From Scortum barcoo (taxonomy: Eukaryota > Chordata > Actinopteri > Centrarchiformes > Terapontidae), in NCBI GenBank assembly GCA_023238725.1, contig CM041531.1:17134643-17198642 (forward strand): 64,000 nt of DNA. The letters are read 5' to 3'. The translations under genes and the position numbers were made by a program. Position 1 is the stretch's first letter, and every line of letters begins with the position of its first letter. The notes beneath the pieces are model-generated. The model saw only the letters and a program-made list of their open reading frames with translations. It was not told the origin of the DNA and ran no database searches. Shown here piece after piece: positions 13,431 to 26,399 of this stretch.

Positions 13431-15399
13431 GATTGATTAATGCAACTTCACCACGATCTGCACCTGATGTTTTAAATCCCTGAACTTAACCAAGCCTTCG
13501 CCACAGGGCAGCTAATACTCACATAAACTGTCTTTGGTTATATGGTCATATGGCTCATTTTGGACATAATGACAAGCAAACTATTTTATGCATCAGATAT
13601 GAGGACTCGGAATAAAAACTTTGACAAACCTTTGACAAGACAAGCTGCTATGAGGATCAAAAGGGTGACACTCCCTGCACTGGTTTCTACCCGCCAGGTA
13701 TTCCAGCCGCAACACTGGCACACTTTCCACAGACCCCCCAGTCTTGCAGATCTACAGCCACCGACTGCTGAGTTTCCGTGTATAAGGGAGGTCAGGACAA
13801 TGCCTCGGAGGTTACAGGCTTAAACATTTGGGAAATTGGCCCTACTGCTCAATGCATAATTTACATCATGACCGGTGTGAGGACAGATATAGTAAGGAAG
13901 AAGAAAAGGTCTGGCAGCTCTAGCCTGGCTCAAAAAAAAAAAAAAAAAAAAGACAGATCCGTAATCTCAAAGCTAACAGTGGTTGTCAGAGACGGCTTGA
14001 GCACCTTGATCTTCATAATACTTGCCTTTTTTTCAGAATCAGTGGCTACGACGCCTGTTCCCCCGAGTGTTCGTGAGAAACCAGGTTTGATATGATAATT
14101 CTGCAGCCCGGCTCTCCACTCTGCCATATGCCCGACCTCTCTGTGGAGAGAGGAATGCAGCTGGCTCTTCTCACTATTAATCAACCTGATGGGGGAGGTG
14201 GAGGGTGGTGGTTGTGGCGGTGGTGGTGTTGGGATGGGGAGGTACTAGCTGCAGCCGGATGCTGGCCAACATTTCATCACACACACACACAAACACACAA
14301 CCAACTTCCACATGTGTGAAAACAGCTGCCTCAGCGTTCTCCCTTTCTCCTACCTCACCTTCTCCCCTCCTTTTTTACCTCCTTTGCTCCTTTCCTCCTC
14401 GTCTCCTTCTCCTCTTCCCTTGCACATCTGTACTCATCTTCTTTCTTCTTCCATTTATAAGCCCCTAACATCCATCACCCCTCAGCCCAAATACACTCAG
14501 CACCGAGAGCAGCAGTGAGGGCCCAGCAGGGCAAATCTACGGAGTGGACAAAATATGAGGATATCAGGAGCAGCTAGTGTCTCCATCAATCAGCCTGCTC
14601 AGGTGAATCCAGGTGAAAGCTCTGATCCCTGATTGATTTACCTCTTTAATCCACTACAGTCATGAAGGAGAGATGGAGATGGAGGAGACTAGACAGGCTA
14701 AAGAGAGCGGTATAAACCTTGAGGAAGCTGAGATATGGATTGTGAAGACTCACACATGGTATGAGGCACTAGAAACTGAATTTGTAAATGTAGAGGGAAG
14801 ACTGAAAAACAGAAACAACAAAGTGAACACGAATAAGTGAAAAAAACAATTGGGGAAAAAAGACATGAAATTAATTTCACTACCATTTTAATTCAGTTCC
14901 TATATCCAGAGTTGGAAATACAGTAATGAGTTTTGTTTCAGTCAGAGTTATGTTTAAACCCCACATCATATTTTAATACTAAAGGTTGAATGGCACACTG
15001 TACTCTGCGTAAGCATTGTTATCGCCCTCTCATTTAATTTATCTTCTGTTCCATGGCCTTTCAGTAATTATGACTATGACTATTATTACCTCAGAAACAC
15101 TACTGTGTCAGCAAATACACTGCATGATGTTAAATCCCACTTTTTTCTACCTTAAGGAATACAGTAGTGAGGGTTTTAAATCAGTAAAAAATGAAAATAA
15201 AGATATGGCTAAAAGAAAAAGGAAAGTAGGATGTGATCTTATGGACTCCAATAAAAAAGTACTACAAAAGGCAAGAATCATAAATATATTTATATAGCTT
15301 CATCTGAAATTAAATGAGCTGTACAGTGTTTATGATGAAGATAATGGAGTATATAGACTATATGTGCAACAAGTGTGAGATAAAGTGTGGACAGTGGGG
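13431..15399. other. Intergenic, no gene seen
   Basis: It contains an A-run (13931-13950), a G-rich stretch at 14188-14243, a CA-rich run near 14279-14300 and a pyrimidine-rich stretch at 14340-14455. No gene or repeat family was recognised. Confidence 0.6.
14188..14243 (+). repeat. G-rich, GGT-repeat stretch
   Basis: The plus strand has several G-runs (ggggg, ggg, ggg, gggg) separated by GGT/GGC units. It could form a G-quadruplex with long loops. No role is implied. Confidence 0.6.
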
Positions 15400-15680
15400 G
15401 GTCCGGGGCCTTGTTGAAGAGGCCAGCTGCCAGCACACAGAAACTGTTCTTGGATGCAGCCTCTTGGGGAGCGTTTCAAAATGTTTGTGTCCAGACAATA
15501 ATGGTTGTCTATAAGTGCACCATCACTGACTTTGGCAGGTTGAACTTCTTCAGCTGCTGCAGGAAGTGCATCCTCTGTTGAGTTTTCTTGCTGAGGGAGA
15601 TGATGTTCAGCTCCTGGGCGGGGTTCCCAGGACGCAGAGGAACTCCACAGTGTTGACTGGGGACCACGTCACCAGATGGT
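15400..15680 (-). mobile_element. Remnant of a non-LTR retrotransposon ORF2 (RT C-terminal part)
   Basis: On the minus strand it reads LRPGNPAQELNIISLSKKTQ then QRMHFLQQLKKFNLPKSVMV, followed by a stop and, in a nearby frame, NSFCVLAAGLFNK. These correspond to the region after the reverse transcriptase core and to the C-terminal end of a Rex1/CR1- or L2-like teleost LINE (consensus-like KKAQQRMYFLRQLRK). The middle, which normally holds the SSxxVWY and PSLxxLY part, is absent, so the copy is internally deleted. It has stops and is not functional. The exact clade is uncertain. Confidence 0.75.
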
Positions 15681-17327
15681 GAGTAATGTAGGCAGACTTC
15701 AGAGGAAAGACAGACTGATGACTGGAGGTTTATCCTGTTTAATATATGGCTTAGTCTCCATTATATGTATTACTCTACTAAGTCTATTAAGTCCCCACAC
15801 ACTAAAGACTCAAAGTATGTTAGAAACACTGCACTGAATGGTTAAATTGTTAACAAACCATAAGATGGCTTATACAATAACAATAGCTAATTTGAACCAA
15901 CTCCTACATAGGAGTGTACACATGCTATTCCACTGTTAGCCCTGTAGCTACATCATTTAAACAGCCTAAATTATCAGTTATTGTGCTGTTATGAGCAGGG
16001 TCAAACTTAACCTTAATCCTACAAACAGCAAATTGAGTAAAGTGAATTAGAGCTAAAAATAGATTTTACTGCCAGCAACTGAGGTTTTGCTGCCAATGGT
16101 TGGACCGTAGCTATTTTCACAGACGACGAGATATTGTTAGAATGAACGAATATCTCAGACTCAGAATTACTACTAGGAGGCTGATGGGGAAAAAAATCTG
16201 ATTCCGTTTCTTACAACAAAAGTCTCAGTGATGTGGTATAAATGCCTCTTACATATCATGGAATGATGCATGAACATTCCCAAGAGGAAATAACCAGAGT
16301 TTTTTTTGTGCCGTGTATCTTGTGTAGCTCTCCTGCATATGGCACTGGGACATGTCTGTGTCTGCTTGTTGCTAACTATGCACTTTTAATTTTTCTGAGA
16401 TCTCTTTACAGGCAGGATCAGCCAGCCATGCTATTTATGCTATTTCCGGTTCATGTCAGTCCCAGTCAGACCATAACAGCCGGTTTAACACGTCACCAGC
16501 TTGATAATGTATCATGGGCACATTTAAGCCTGTCTTGCATTACCAGTGTTATCATTTGTTACAAGTTAGTCATCTTGTTATGTCTGAATATCCGTGCGCA
16601 GGCAGTACTCCAGAGGCCGCCTATGAACAGGCAGGGTAGCTATAAAGCAGCTGCACGGCCTCCATATGGATGAAAGACAAATGCAGAACAACAGTGAGTG
16701 GTGCAGAGCACGAGGAGCTCAGTTTCAAAATGATTGAAATTTAACAGCGAATTACATTTAAAGTCCCTCCTGTTTAATTCAGCTCCCCAACAGCCACATG
16801 AGGCTCACGGCTCAGCAGTCTGGCCTCTGCCTCTGTCTATAGCTGACAGCATCAAAATGGATTGAACTTGCCCCTCTGTTCATTTCGTTCGGACAGACTG
16901 ACAGAGATGTAGGACGGAGGGATGATGCTTTTGGATGTGTTCCACAGGCTTTTAGAAAAGCTCCCCTGTGTTTTACTATTGGAAATATTTGCTTTGGGAA
17001 GGTGGCTTTTAACGGGAGGACGCAGCGTCAGCCTCGGGGTACAGTATGATGACAAACAGATGGTCTGCTGTGATTTGTGTCTTGGTTGTTGGTGTGGAGA
17101 TAGCGTAGCTTTAATGGAATATGATAGGAGGAGATGATAGGCGTTGTAGATATAAGGTGATAGGCACTGACAGCAGTGAAGTTTACTGTATGCTGCGTTA
17201 TTTGTTCTTTACAAATCTTTTCTCATATTTTTTATGTTGTGTTGCTCCCCTTTCTATATTTATTATATCAGGGAAGGTTTGAGAAAAGACCCCGAAAGCA
17301 AATTCTCTACATCAGCTTTTATATTAG

Positions 17328-17328
17328 C

Positions 17329-17372
<44 letters not shown>

Positions 17373-17378
17373 TATTAT
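17328..17378 (+). repeat. (ATT)n microsatellite
   Basis: About 16 TAT/ATT units with one slip near the end. Confidence 0.95.
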
Positions 17379-20282
17379 GTGTGTATTTATGGTGCATCCT
17401 GAATGAACAGTTTTTTTTAATTAAAAAAAAAATTAAAACAGTTTTGGTTGCTTCATATTTGAGACTTGTTTTTCTGTGTTTTTCTCACTGGTCTGAGAGC
17501 AAATGAGGAGGTGATGTCATATACATCACTTAATTTAATGTTAGAGAGAAATCTTTAAGATCTGAAAGCTGGAAGTTTTAATGCAAATCCCATTTCCCAG
17601 TCTGTCTCTGCTTCTCTCTGTTGGCCACCAAGAGTTTCAGATTGCTCAGGAGCTAGCTCAACTGAGCATGAGGGAGTATGTCCGTTTTTTTGCTTGGCAG
17701 CTCAGCCTCTGACTGACCTCACAATGCAACAATAAATCTTCTTTTGCTTTTTTCCTTTCAGTCTCTTGCCTTCTCAGTTTGACCAACTCCAGGTGAATTC
17801 TTTTTGTATTGTTTTACATTACACATTTTGCACCTACCTGCTATACAAATGCATTCTCGGTTTTCATCATTTCCTCATTGCTTTTTATGCTTTCTATGTT
17901 TCTATGCTCTATGCTTGGTGATTTTACATTGAAAATTTGGTTAAAACTGATTTTGAGAAACCACACAAACAGCTCACATGTATCTGAAGCCAAATCACCT
18001 CCGTGAATGTCATCTCCTAAAGGTGGCACGTGGCTGCGAAAGGCATTCAAGAGAAGCACTTTGCGAGGCGCCCGGACATGGTTAGGATTCCTCTCAGGGA
18101 ACGAGATATGAAATATTAACCTTGTTTTCCGTCCTAATTGGCTGAAGCCTCTGAGAAGGTGAGAGGTGAGGTTGAGAAAGCACTTTGAACACGGTGAGAA
18201 AGAAAATAGCAGGCGACATTTCTCATCAGCTCGGATGGTGCGCTTATGGTAGGATGCTCCGTCTGTGAATACGAGAGGTCACATTTAATGAAATTGTGTT
18301 TTTTCAAGCAGTTCCCACTCTTCATTCATTAGGCTGCTGCAGATATTTCAGCATCACTTGCCTCCTGGAGCTCCTGTGTCTGGACACAGACTTACTAATC
18401 TACAGAGGTGTGCACAATAATAATGTAAAGGTACGCTATCAGATAATTAGATTGTGAAAAAATCTGCATGGCAGGCTCTGCAAACAAAGCTTCTTCTCTT
18501 ATTGTGTTTCAGATTGGATTAGTATTTTTATTGAGTGCCACTGTTCAAGTTCATTTTGGACTTTCAGGCTTAAATATTTAGTCACAAGTCAAACAGTTTG
18601 AGTACATGAGCACACCTCTTTCCACAAACACAAACCCACACATACACACAAACTTTGAGAGTAAACACAACGCCCACTTATACTCAGTTCATTAATTTTA
18701 TTTCCTTTCCTTGTTCCGCATCTAGATTTAGTTTCTGTACTGGTCTCCTTTATGTAATGTCTTTTGGTTTCTCTTGCCCAGTCTAGCTGTATCTGTTTGT
18801 CATCTTTATTTTGATTTGGTGAGTGGTTTATCAGCCTCTGAGGCTTTTCTTTCCAACTGAGGAGTTTGCATTTTTTTTACTTCTCCCCTAAGGTTTTTTG
18901 TCACTTGGAAAAAAGAAATAAACTAAGCTCTGACTACATTTTTTTTTCATATTAAAATAGAGCATCTTTTTGTTACAGCACAGCAGGTAGTCTGTTGTCT
19001 GACAGGAGACACCTTGACTTTAAGAAACAACACACAAGGAGATGTAAGAACTTTAAGTAAATATGGGCTCAAAGCTCACCTTTAATTGAATCCTTCCTCT
19101 TTCACCAGACAAAAACCTGCACCACGGTAGCACCATTTATTTATTGTCCTTCATTGTGAATTATTACAGGGGGGAAAGAAGGGAGCCATTAATTAGACAG
19201 GGATGTAAGATGTCTCAATGCCAACCATTTGTCTTGCAAGTGATTACTTAGAGAAAAGCTTTTTCTTTGATATGTGGCTGAAAGCCACAGTATTCTCAGG
19301 GAGTTGTACAGGAATGAAGATAAAGCAAGGACATCATTCAAAAACACACAAACCCAAGGCTGGGATTGGCTTAGCCACAGTGACCACTAGCCTGTCATCA
19401 ACAATAGTGACCACAACCAAGCACATATAATTAAGATTACTTCATGCATTTATTCATATAACTGAAATATAAACACATATGAGATCACACTTGAAAAATA
19501 TATTGCCTCAGCCATTCAGAGCTGTTATGTACAACTAAGTGTCTGAGTCTGCAAAGAGAGATTGATTATAGTGTCTTTTATTAGAATTATATCTAAATAT
19601 GATATGATATGATAAATGTTTATACTGAAATCCCTTTTAGGAGGCCACTTGTCTCCCGAACAGACACACCACTAGCCTATGGCAGGTACAATGTGTAATT
19701 ACAACATATGCCAGGTGATAAAAAAACAAAAAGATCATCCTCTTCCACTTCAACATTTTAGCATAAAATCAGAATTGCGATGAAATACTGGCTCCATGCA
19801 TTCATTTGCAATTTGGAATTGATTATTATAACTTATTTCTTAGAGGTGAATAAGTATTCTTTCTTACAGGTGAGTAAATATATCACCTGTTATATTATTC
19901 AACAGGATTTTCACACAAGGACGATCAGCTAAATGAAAATGTTTGAAGAGTTCTTTACTTTGGGCAGTTTGGCATCCACTTACTTCTCTGGGAAGACTGC
20001 CAGAGTGTGGTATGATTACAAAAGAAAAATCAAAAGAACAACAGGAAAAAAAACAAAAAGAATAAAACGATGCAATGAGCAATCATAAACTTAGCACAAC
20101 AACATTTTCCTATTATGTGGGGTGCGTCAAACATGTTTATGGGAAACATGTTTATTATTTGTCAGAAAATTAGATTTTCAGTTAAATATTGTCCTTTCTC
20201 CTCTGCATAACTGACAGATCAAAATATGTGAATATGTCAGATCAGCTGCAGATTAAATGTTACGTGCCTCTGTGTTTTCCTT

Positions 20283-20285
<3 letters not shown>

Positions 20286-20349
<64 letters not shown>
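20286..20349 (+). repeat. (TA)n microsatellite, about 64 bp
   Basis: About 32 perfect TA units. A self-complementary run of this length can extrude and is prone to length change. Confidence 0.95.
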
Positions 20350-20354
<5 letters not shown>

Positions 20355-20489
20355 TTAGCTGTCAACCATGATGTGTGGAGCTAACATGTGTTTGGGCTGA
20401 TCACATAAAAGTCATTTAATTAGATGTTGAAACCCTAAATGTTACTGAAGATTGTTTTGGTTGATTTAAGTGTCAGCCTTTAACAAGCT

Positions 20490-20490
<1 letters not shown>

Positions 20491-20523
<33 letters not shown>
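20491..20523 (+). repeat. (CA)n microsatellite
   Basis: About 16 CA units, some 140 bp from the TA run. Confidence 0.95.
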
Positions 20524-20526
<3 letters not shown>

Positions 20527-20943
20527 GTGCTTCAGTGTATCAATCAGCTGCCTGTGAGTCTGTTAGAGCTGCTTCTTATTCATTTAGTCAAAGAAATGAA
20601 ATCAGCGTTGCAGCGAGACTTACTGCTCTGTAATGTTGGGAGCAAACACCTGCCTCCTTATAAATCAAACTTTCTCCAACTCCTTTGCCTGATCATGGCT
20701 ATTTGTAACTTTGATAGCGCTGTCACTCGCAGCCTATAGCTTGACTAGTAAAACAGATCCATCTCCTCACCAAACACGTCCGCACTGGGACATAAGTATC
20801 CAATTAGAGCAATAGCAGGAAATGTAGTTTCTAATATGTAGAGTATAATATCAGCAACTGCTCTTTATATAGTCAGGACAATGATGCCCTCTAATTTAAG
20901 CAGAAAGTCATCAATTTAATCTGCTAATGATGGTTATATTTGG

Positions 20944-20989
20944 ATGGTTTATATTATTTTATATTTAAATATAAAATAATATAAACCAT
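20944..20989. repeat. Perfect 46-bp AT-rich palindrome
   Basis: The left half atggtttatattattttat followed by attt is matched exactly by its reverse complement with no spacer, centred between 20966 and 20967. The symmetry stops sharply on both sides (g/a at 20943/20990). It is not a simple TA repeat. It could extrude as a cruciform or fold as an RNA hairpin with minimal loop. No transposon ends or gene are attached to it. Confidence 0.95.
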
Positions 20990-23900
20990 AAAGATATATT
21001 TATATATTTTTTGGGTGTTTTTGTGAAAATACTTTCCTTTCAGTTGCACTGAAGTTATGTTGTCATTGTCATTTATATTGTGGATCTGTGTCTCTGCCTT
21101 TGTGTGTTCATGTGTAAACCCCTCTGTCTGCCTGAAATTGGCTTTCCACCACGTGGGCATGGCTACAGAGCAGGGGAGTTATAAACATGCCAATTCACTG
21201 AGAAACATGGGTAAACATGGGTATTACTTTTTCACACAAGCAGGATACGTAATCGACAGTAAGGCTGAGAAACAATGCAGAGTTGACTGTATTGTGTGCG
21301 AGATGTAGACATTCAGCATGCTAGCCAGTTAGCCAGGTTTTTCCTCTAGAACAAGCTAAATGTGCTGGATTTCTCCACAGTTCAGTTTTTCAGAGTTCAA
21401 AACTGCCGAGAACTGTCTGAAGAGAAATACTCCTTTACTAATAAATCACATTATCATGACTGCTCCTCGTGTCCCTCTGTCTCTGTCTCTCTCCGTCTGT
21501 CTCTTCCATGGTTCTTTCCTCTCTGTCCGCATCTCTCTCTGTCTGTCTCTTTCTCCCTCTGGTTGCTGTGTTGCTATCAGCACCAAGTCAGAAATGTTCC
21601 TGTTATTGATGCACACCAATGCACAGCCTCTGACAGGAGCAGACAGCATGAAAAGAGAAGCTGCTGAAATAAATACATATGTAATGAGGGAAAAGGGGCC
21701 GCCAAATGGCTTGCCAATTTGTGTTTGTCAAAGACTGAGCTGGGGTTGCACTGACGTATAGATCTATAATGGAGCCACTTCTTAAGTCATTTAGAGGGGT
21801 CTACTCAAGGCATCGCATCATCCCACCAGGGCGGTCTTTTTGGAGAGCTACTACATTAGCGAGGTGCCCAGTTTTCTTCATTATAGAAAATTGTTTTGTT
21901 CAAAAGGAGACTAGAAGTCACTCCGGCTGTCATCATGGGGAAAATTACATGCCATCTCTGCCACCGGCTTTGCAAAGGTAAAAGATACAAGCCGGAGCTG
22001 CCAAGTTGAGCATTTCAACAGCAATTTCCCTGGTGCAGAAAAGTAAAGCAGTGGCACTCACACTAAGTTAGTGAATTCTGCTGAGATTTTCAGGTGAATT
22101 GCAGTGCATCACAGCCACACACATCCACACAGACTGTGTAGCTATACCTTTATCTCAGTAAGTCATTGTACCAGTGTGGTTGCATGCATGAGGAAAAAAA
22201 AGCACCATGTAACATGTGCTCCAACAATAATGATCAATTATCTGTCAAACCGTCACATAAATTAATGTGTTTTTATGTCTTGTTTAGTTTGCTACTATAG
22301 TTTCATGTCAGTCCTGCAAAACTTCAACCCCTGACTTTAATAGCTTTCGATCTTGTAACACAAAGGTCAGTTTCATGCTTTATTTGAACTGTTTTTCAGT
22401 TTTCAGCAGAGCACCCTCGCTTCCCAGAAATCTTCTGTGGGACCCATCCAGGACTGTCCTTCATGCAGTGAATGAGGCGGTCCCCAACGCAGCAAGTTCA
22501 TTACAAGTGTACTGAAGCCTTTAACAGTTCCTAGAGCAGAAGTCACGCTCTGATCAAATAATTGCAAAGGAACCAAAGAGATGTATATTTACAAGCCTGA
22601 ACTAAAAGGCATGATGTTGTTTGATCTGAATTTTCACACGTGTAAATCCACAGATGAAGCCATTTGTTGAGGACGTAGTGCAGAAGCAGCGCTGCTCCCT
22701 TTCATTGCATTATTTTCTCTTTGCAGAAATGTCAGTTATATAAGCTGATAGAACAGTACAAAATCTTGGAGCAGATCTCTTTCTGTTTGAGTTACAGAGA
22801 AATGTAAACAAATGAGTAAATGAGTCCTATTTAATCAAGAGCGAAGCACATATTTGTGCATGCCTGCTGCGTTAACTGTTGTTGTTGAGAGTTTGCCGCT
22901 AAGGGGGGTGGGGGTTGGTGAATGCAAACAGATTCACAGCAGACTCACATGTTTATTCCTGTAGTCTGTCAGATATCAACCACAGAAAAACTGTGAAGTT
23001 TTGAACAACTGTGATGAACAGCTTTTCCATTTTCCGATCAGTTGGGAAGCAGCAAACCATATAGTCTCTGCGTAAGGAAAAAAAAGCAAGAAACTACACA
23101 ACGTAATTGGCTTGTTACCACGGCTACATGAATGGATCTGTCAACTGTGAGCTGAAAAAGCCTATTGTGCTGTTCCCCTCCACACGTATGCTAACATGCC
23201 ATGATGCCACGAACCTTGTCAGTGCATTTGTTACATAAGATTTTCATTTTCTAATTGCTCTGCGATGATCAACTTTACTGCTGATGTTAAGTGAGCTGTG
23301 GAAACTGACTGTTTTCTTCATACGATCACAGATTCTGTTCATTCTGTCATTATGGAGCAGTGGCCATTGTCGTCCCATTTCAAGCCTTTGTATTCCAGGC
23401 AACAATTATTTTCTGAATGCTACACGTCTCAGTCTTAACCATTCACAAGAAACTAGCACAGCTGAGAAAACAGAGCTAAAGAGAAACCTTTTTTTCTTTT
23501 TTTCACAGCCCTATTCTCTTGAGGATGAAGCCAAAATGTAGCTTTGCACACGCACATTGTGAATACAATTGCTACATCTGTACATTATATACTTACTCCC
23601 AATCACACACACTTCTGTTGATGTTTGTATTTATGAGTGCGGGCAGCGACACACACACTGAGCCTTGAAACTGAAGATTTCCCATTAGCCTCCCCCCTAC
23701 CACAATAACCACCAGCACATTTCACAGTTGTTTTTTTCCCTGAATTCATTCTGCAGCAGTGTGTTAAGACAGCAAGCAAATTACCAGAACTGCCAGAGGA
23801 AATAGGAAATGAACATAAACGTATAAGTCTGCCTAATTTCCCTCTAAAACAAAAATAAATGTCATTGAAATGCAAAAATATATTGCTTTTATTATGATGA

Positions 23901-24642
23901 ATTATGCAAAGAAAATGGTTTTAGGATTTGTGCCTCTGTAGCAGTCGAATCAGAAGCGAGACAGATTATTACCTGCAAGTGCCAAAGAAAAGTTTCTTTA
24001 AGCCTTTCCATGACTAAAAATACACGAGCGAGAGTGTAAGGTAACCACCGAACCAAGCGTTAATATGGAGGCCAAAGAGCATTTCACACTCCGTGACATT
24101 ACAGGTAATGTTTGATGTTTCCCTCTGTGTGGAGGCTGGTTCTGGATGCTGCTGTATCAGTTGAGGGGAATGTTAGCAACTCCAGCTTTTTATTAGATTT
24201 GCACTCCAGCTAGCTGTTATCTGAGATAGCGTCGTGTTCACCAAACATTGGTTAGTGCTCACCTTAAAAGCCTTTCTCTTGTAACATAAAAAAAAGTGAA
24301 AGATGTTGTTTGAAAATACAACACACCATAAATCTAACCTCCCGTCTGGCTTGTCTGCTTTAAGTGTGTAATCTAAGCGGCCAAACAGGCCTATGTTAGA
24401 GCAAAATGATACAATCATACTTGGACTCTGAACTATAATACAAAAACTATGCATGCAACAAATCTCGACATGGGTTCTCGGTTCTGCGACTGTAAGCCAC
24501 ATACATGTAGAGTGAGACAGGAAAGCTTGACGTCACTGCAGTGACTGAGGGAGGGGGGGCTCAGCAAATTGAAGTCACAGGGTGAGATGGTCCCAGGTGG
24601 ACTTTCGTGTTTCATCATCAGCCTCACGTCTGTGACAACACA

Positions 24643-24643
<1 letters not shown>
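20990..24643. other. Intergenic, no gene seen
   Basis: A pyrimidine-rich tctg/tctc stretch lies at 21468-21560 and a G-run at 22903-22915. No gene or repeat family was recognised. Confidence 0.6.
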
Positions 24644-24739
<96 letters not shown>

Positions 24740-24748
24740 TATATATAT
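24644..24748 (+). repeat. Compound TA/CA microsatellite, about 105 bp
   Basis: Alternating blocks: (TA)n to 24688, a short CACATACA, (TA)n to about 24726, a CA block, then (TA)n to 24748. Open frames across it (YIYIYI...) are artefacts. Confidence 0.95.
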
Positions 24749-25320
24749 GGAAAGTGCCTCTCAGAAACGCCTCTCACAGACTTGGTACAAATGAGCTGAT
24801 GGTGGAGTTGCCAGGACAACAAGCGCCATGATCCCTGATTGACAAACCACAAATCGCAACCAAAACATCAGGAAGTAGCTGGTGTTGCACACACCCACAA
24901 AGAATCCATGCTCCTCCACTAATCTGCCCACAGACGCCGCACATCCCGAGCATTCGGCTTGCTTGCTGTTCTTGGAGCAAATGATCATTTTTTCAGAGTA
25001 AATGCAACACAGAGAGCAACGGTGTGTATTTTTTAGCTTGCGCATAATCAGTGAATCACAAATACATTATACAGTTCTACATTGCAGCAGGGTCCGTCTG
25101 GAGATTTGACTGCATGGTTTACAAACAGCCTGCACTTTGCTTCAGTGGAGAGCGAATCAGATCCCTGTGGACGGAGTGAAAGGAAAATCATGCACACACC
25201 AAGTTCATATTTTAGGCTATGCAAGAGTACCTTACATGATTTTTTTTCCTTTCCGCTAGCTCGAAGGCAAGAAAAATAGAAAAGCCCCAGCAGCATTTCC
25301 TGCTGACGGTATTAATACTC

Positions 25321-25322
<2 letters not shown>

Positions 25323-25365
<43 letters not shown>
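25323..25365 (+). repeat. (TC)n microsatellite
   Basis: About 21 TC units, followed by more TC-rich sequence to about 25400. Confidence 0.95.
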
Positions 25366-25367
<2 letters not shown>

Positions 25368-26385
25368 CTGTCTGATTATCTCTCGCTCTCTCTGTCTCTC
25401 CTGACATCAGAGAAGCATTGCAGCTTCACCAGAAAGCCGTGTGATAATGTTCACACACTGGATCTCACGCCTGTGCCTCACTCGAAAAGACCCTGTCAAC
25501 ACAAACACACACACACGTGTGGGCAGCACACACTCCCTGTAATGTGTACACATGCTTTACACCGCCTCCCTTTTACCCCGCAGTTGTCATGCTATCCATC
25601 TTGTACAGGAGCATAGAGAGTGCAGTAGAGGAGGCATTACAGGAGATCTGGGACCAAACTGTCTTCACTCTTTCCCTCAGCCAGCCTGGCGGTAAAGCCT
25701 TGGATACTGGTTAGTCACTGCCTTCCTCTTTGAGCTTCCTCCTCCTCGTCTATCTTCTCCCTTTTCGCCTAAGTCCCTCTCTGGCAAGCGGGGGCATTGT
25801 GTGAGCAACCTCCTAACTCCACCGCAATGCTAATGGCAGCAGAGGCCTTTATCTGGCAAGGGAACGGGATCTCATCTACAGAGCTGCCCCCGGCTACGGC
25901 ACACACGGAGATATACATTAAGCCTCACCGATGCACTCAAAGAGAATAGAATAGAGTTGAATTTAAAAGTAGCTCGCAGGAAGACAATAGGCGAGGGCTT
26001 GTTTGTGCCTTTGTTTGTCCCCCCCACCCCAAACCCACCCTTGCTATGCGGCACCTTGAATATCAAATTAATAAAAGAACATGATTTGCATTATGGTGGT
26101 CACCCACCGAAAAAACAAAATAAGTCTGTTGATGATGAGCAGAGACACAGCCTGGCGTCAGCATGTACAACACACAGCAATATGTCACAACTTCCATTCA
26201 AATTTAGACGTGCCGGGCTAAAATGATTGGCTCTTTAATTAATTGCATTATCATCAGCAAACACAGTGATTTTCTCCCAGCCATGAAAGCTCCTGAGAGA
26301 AGACAGATATAATGTAGCCGAGGCCACTCCACTCAGCCACTGCAGGAGGAAATCAACAGGCATGCGGGGCTGCCACAAAGTCACA

Positions 26386-26399
26386 GTGCCCCCTACTGG
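26386..26399 (-). promoter_or_regulatory. CTCF-like core motif
   Basis: The minus strand reads CCAGTAGGGGGCAC, which fits the vertebrate CTCF core consensus CCASYAGRKGGCRS at every position. Motif match only. Binding is not shown. Confidence 0.4.

Larger units (their letters stand above)
15681..20943. other. Intergenic, no gene seen
   Basis: Microsatellites at 17328-17378 (ATT), 20286-20349 (TA) and 20491-20523 (CA) are listed separately. The 143-codon open frame at 16242-16673 has no motif. No repeat family was recognised in the rest. Confidence 0.6.

Noticed and set aside
16242..16673. 143-codon plus-strand open frame, the longest in the left part
   Set aside because: No domain or family motif, no splice context, and flanks look the same as the rest. 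Taken as chance.
24433..24852. Long frames of Ile/Tyr repeats on both strands
   Set aside because: They are readings of the TA/CA microsatellite.
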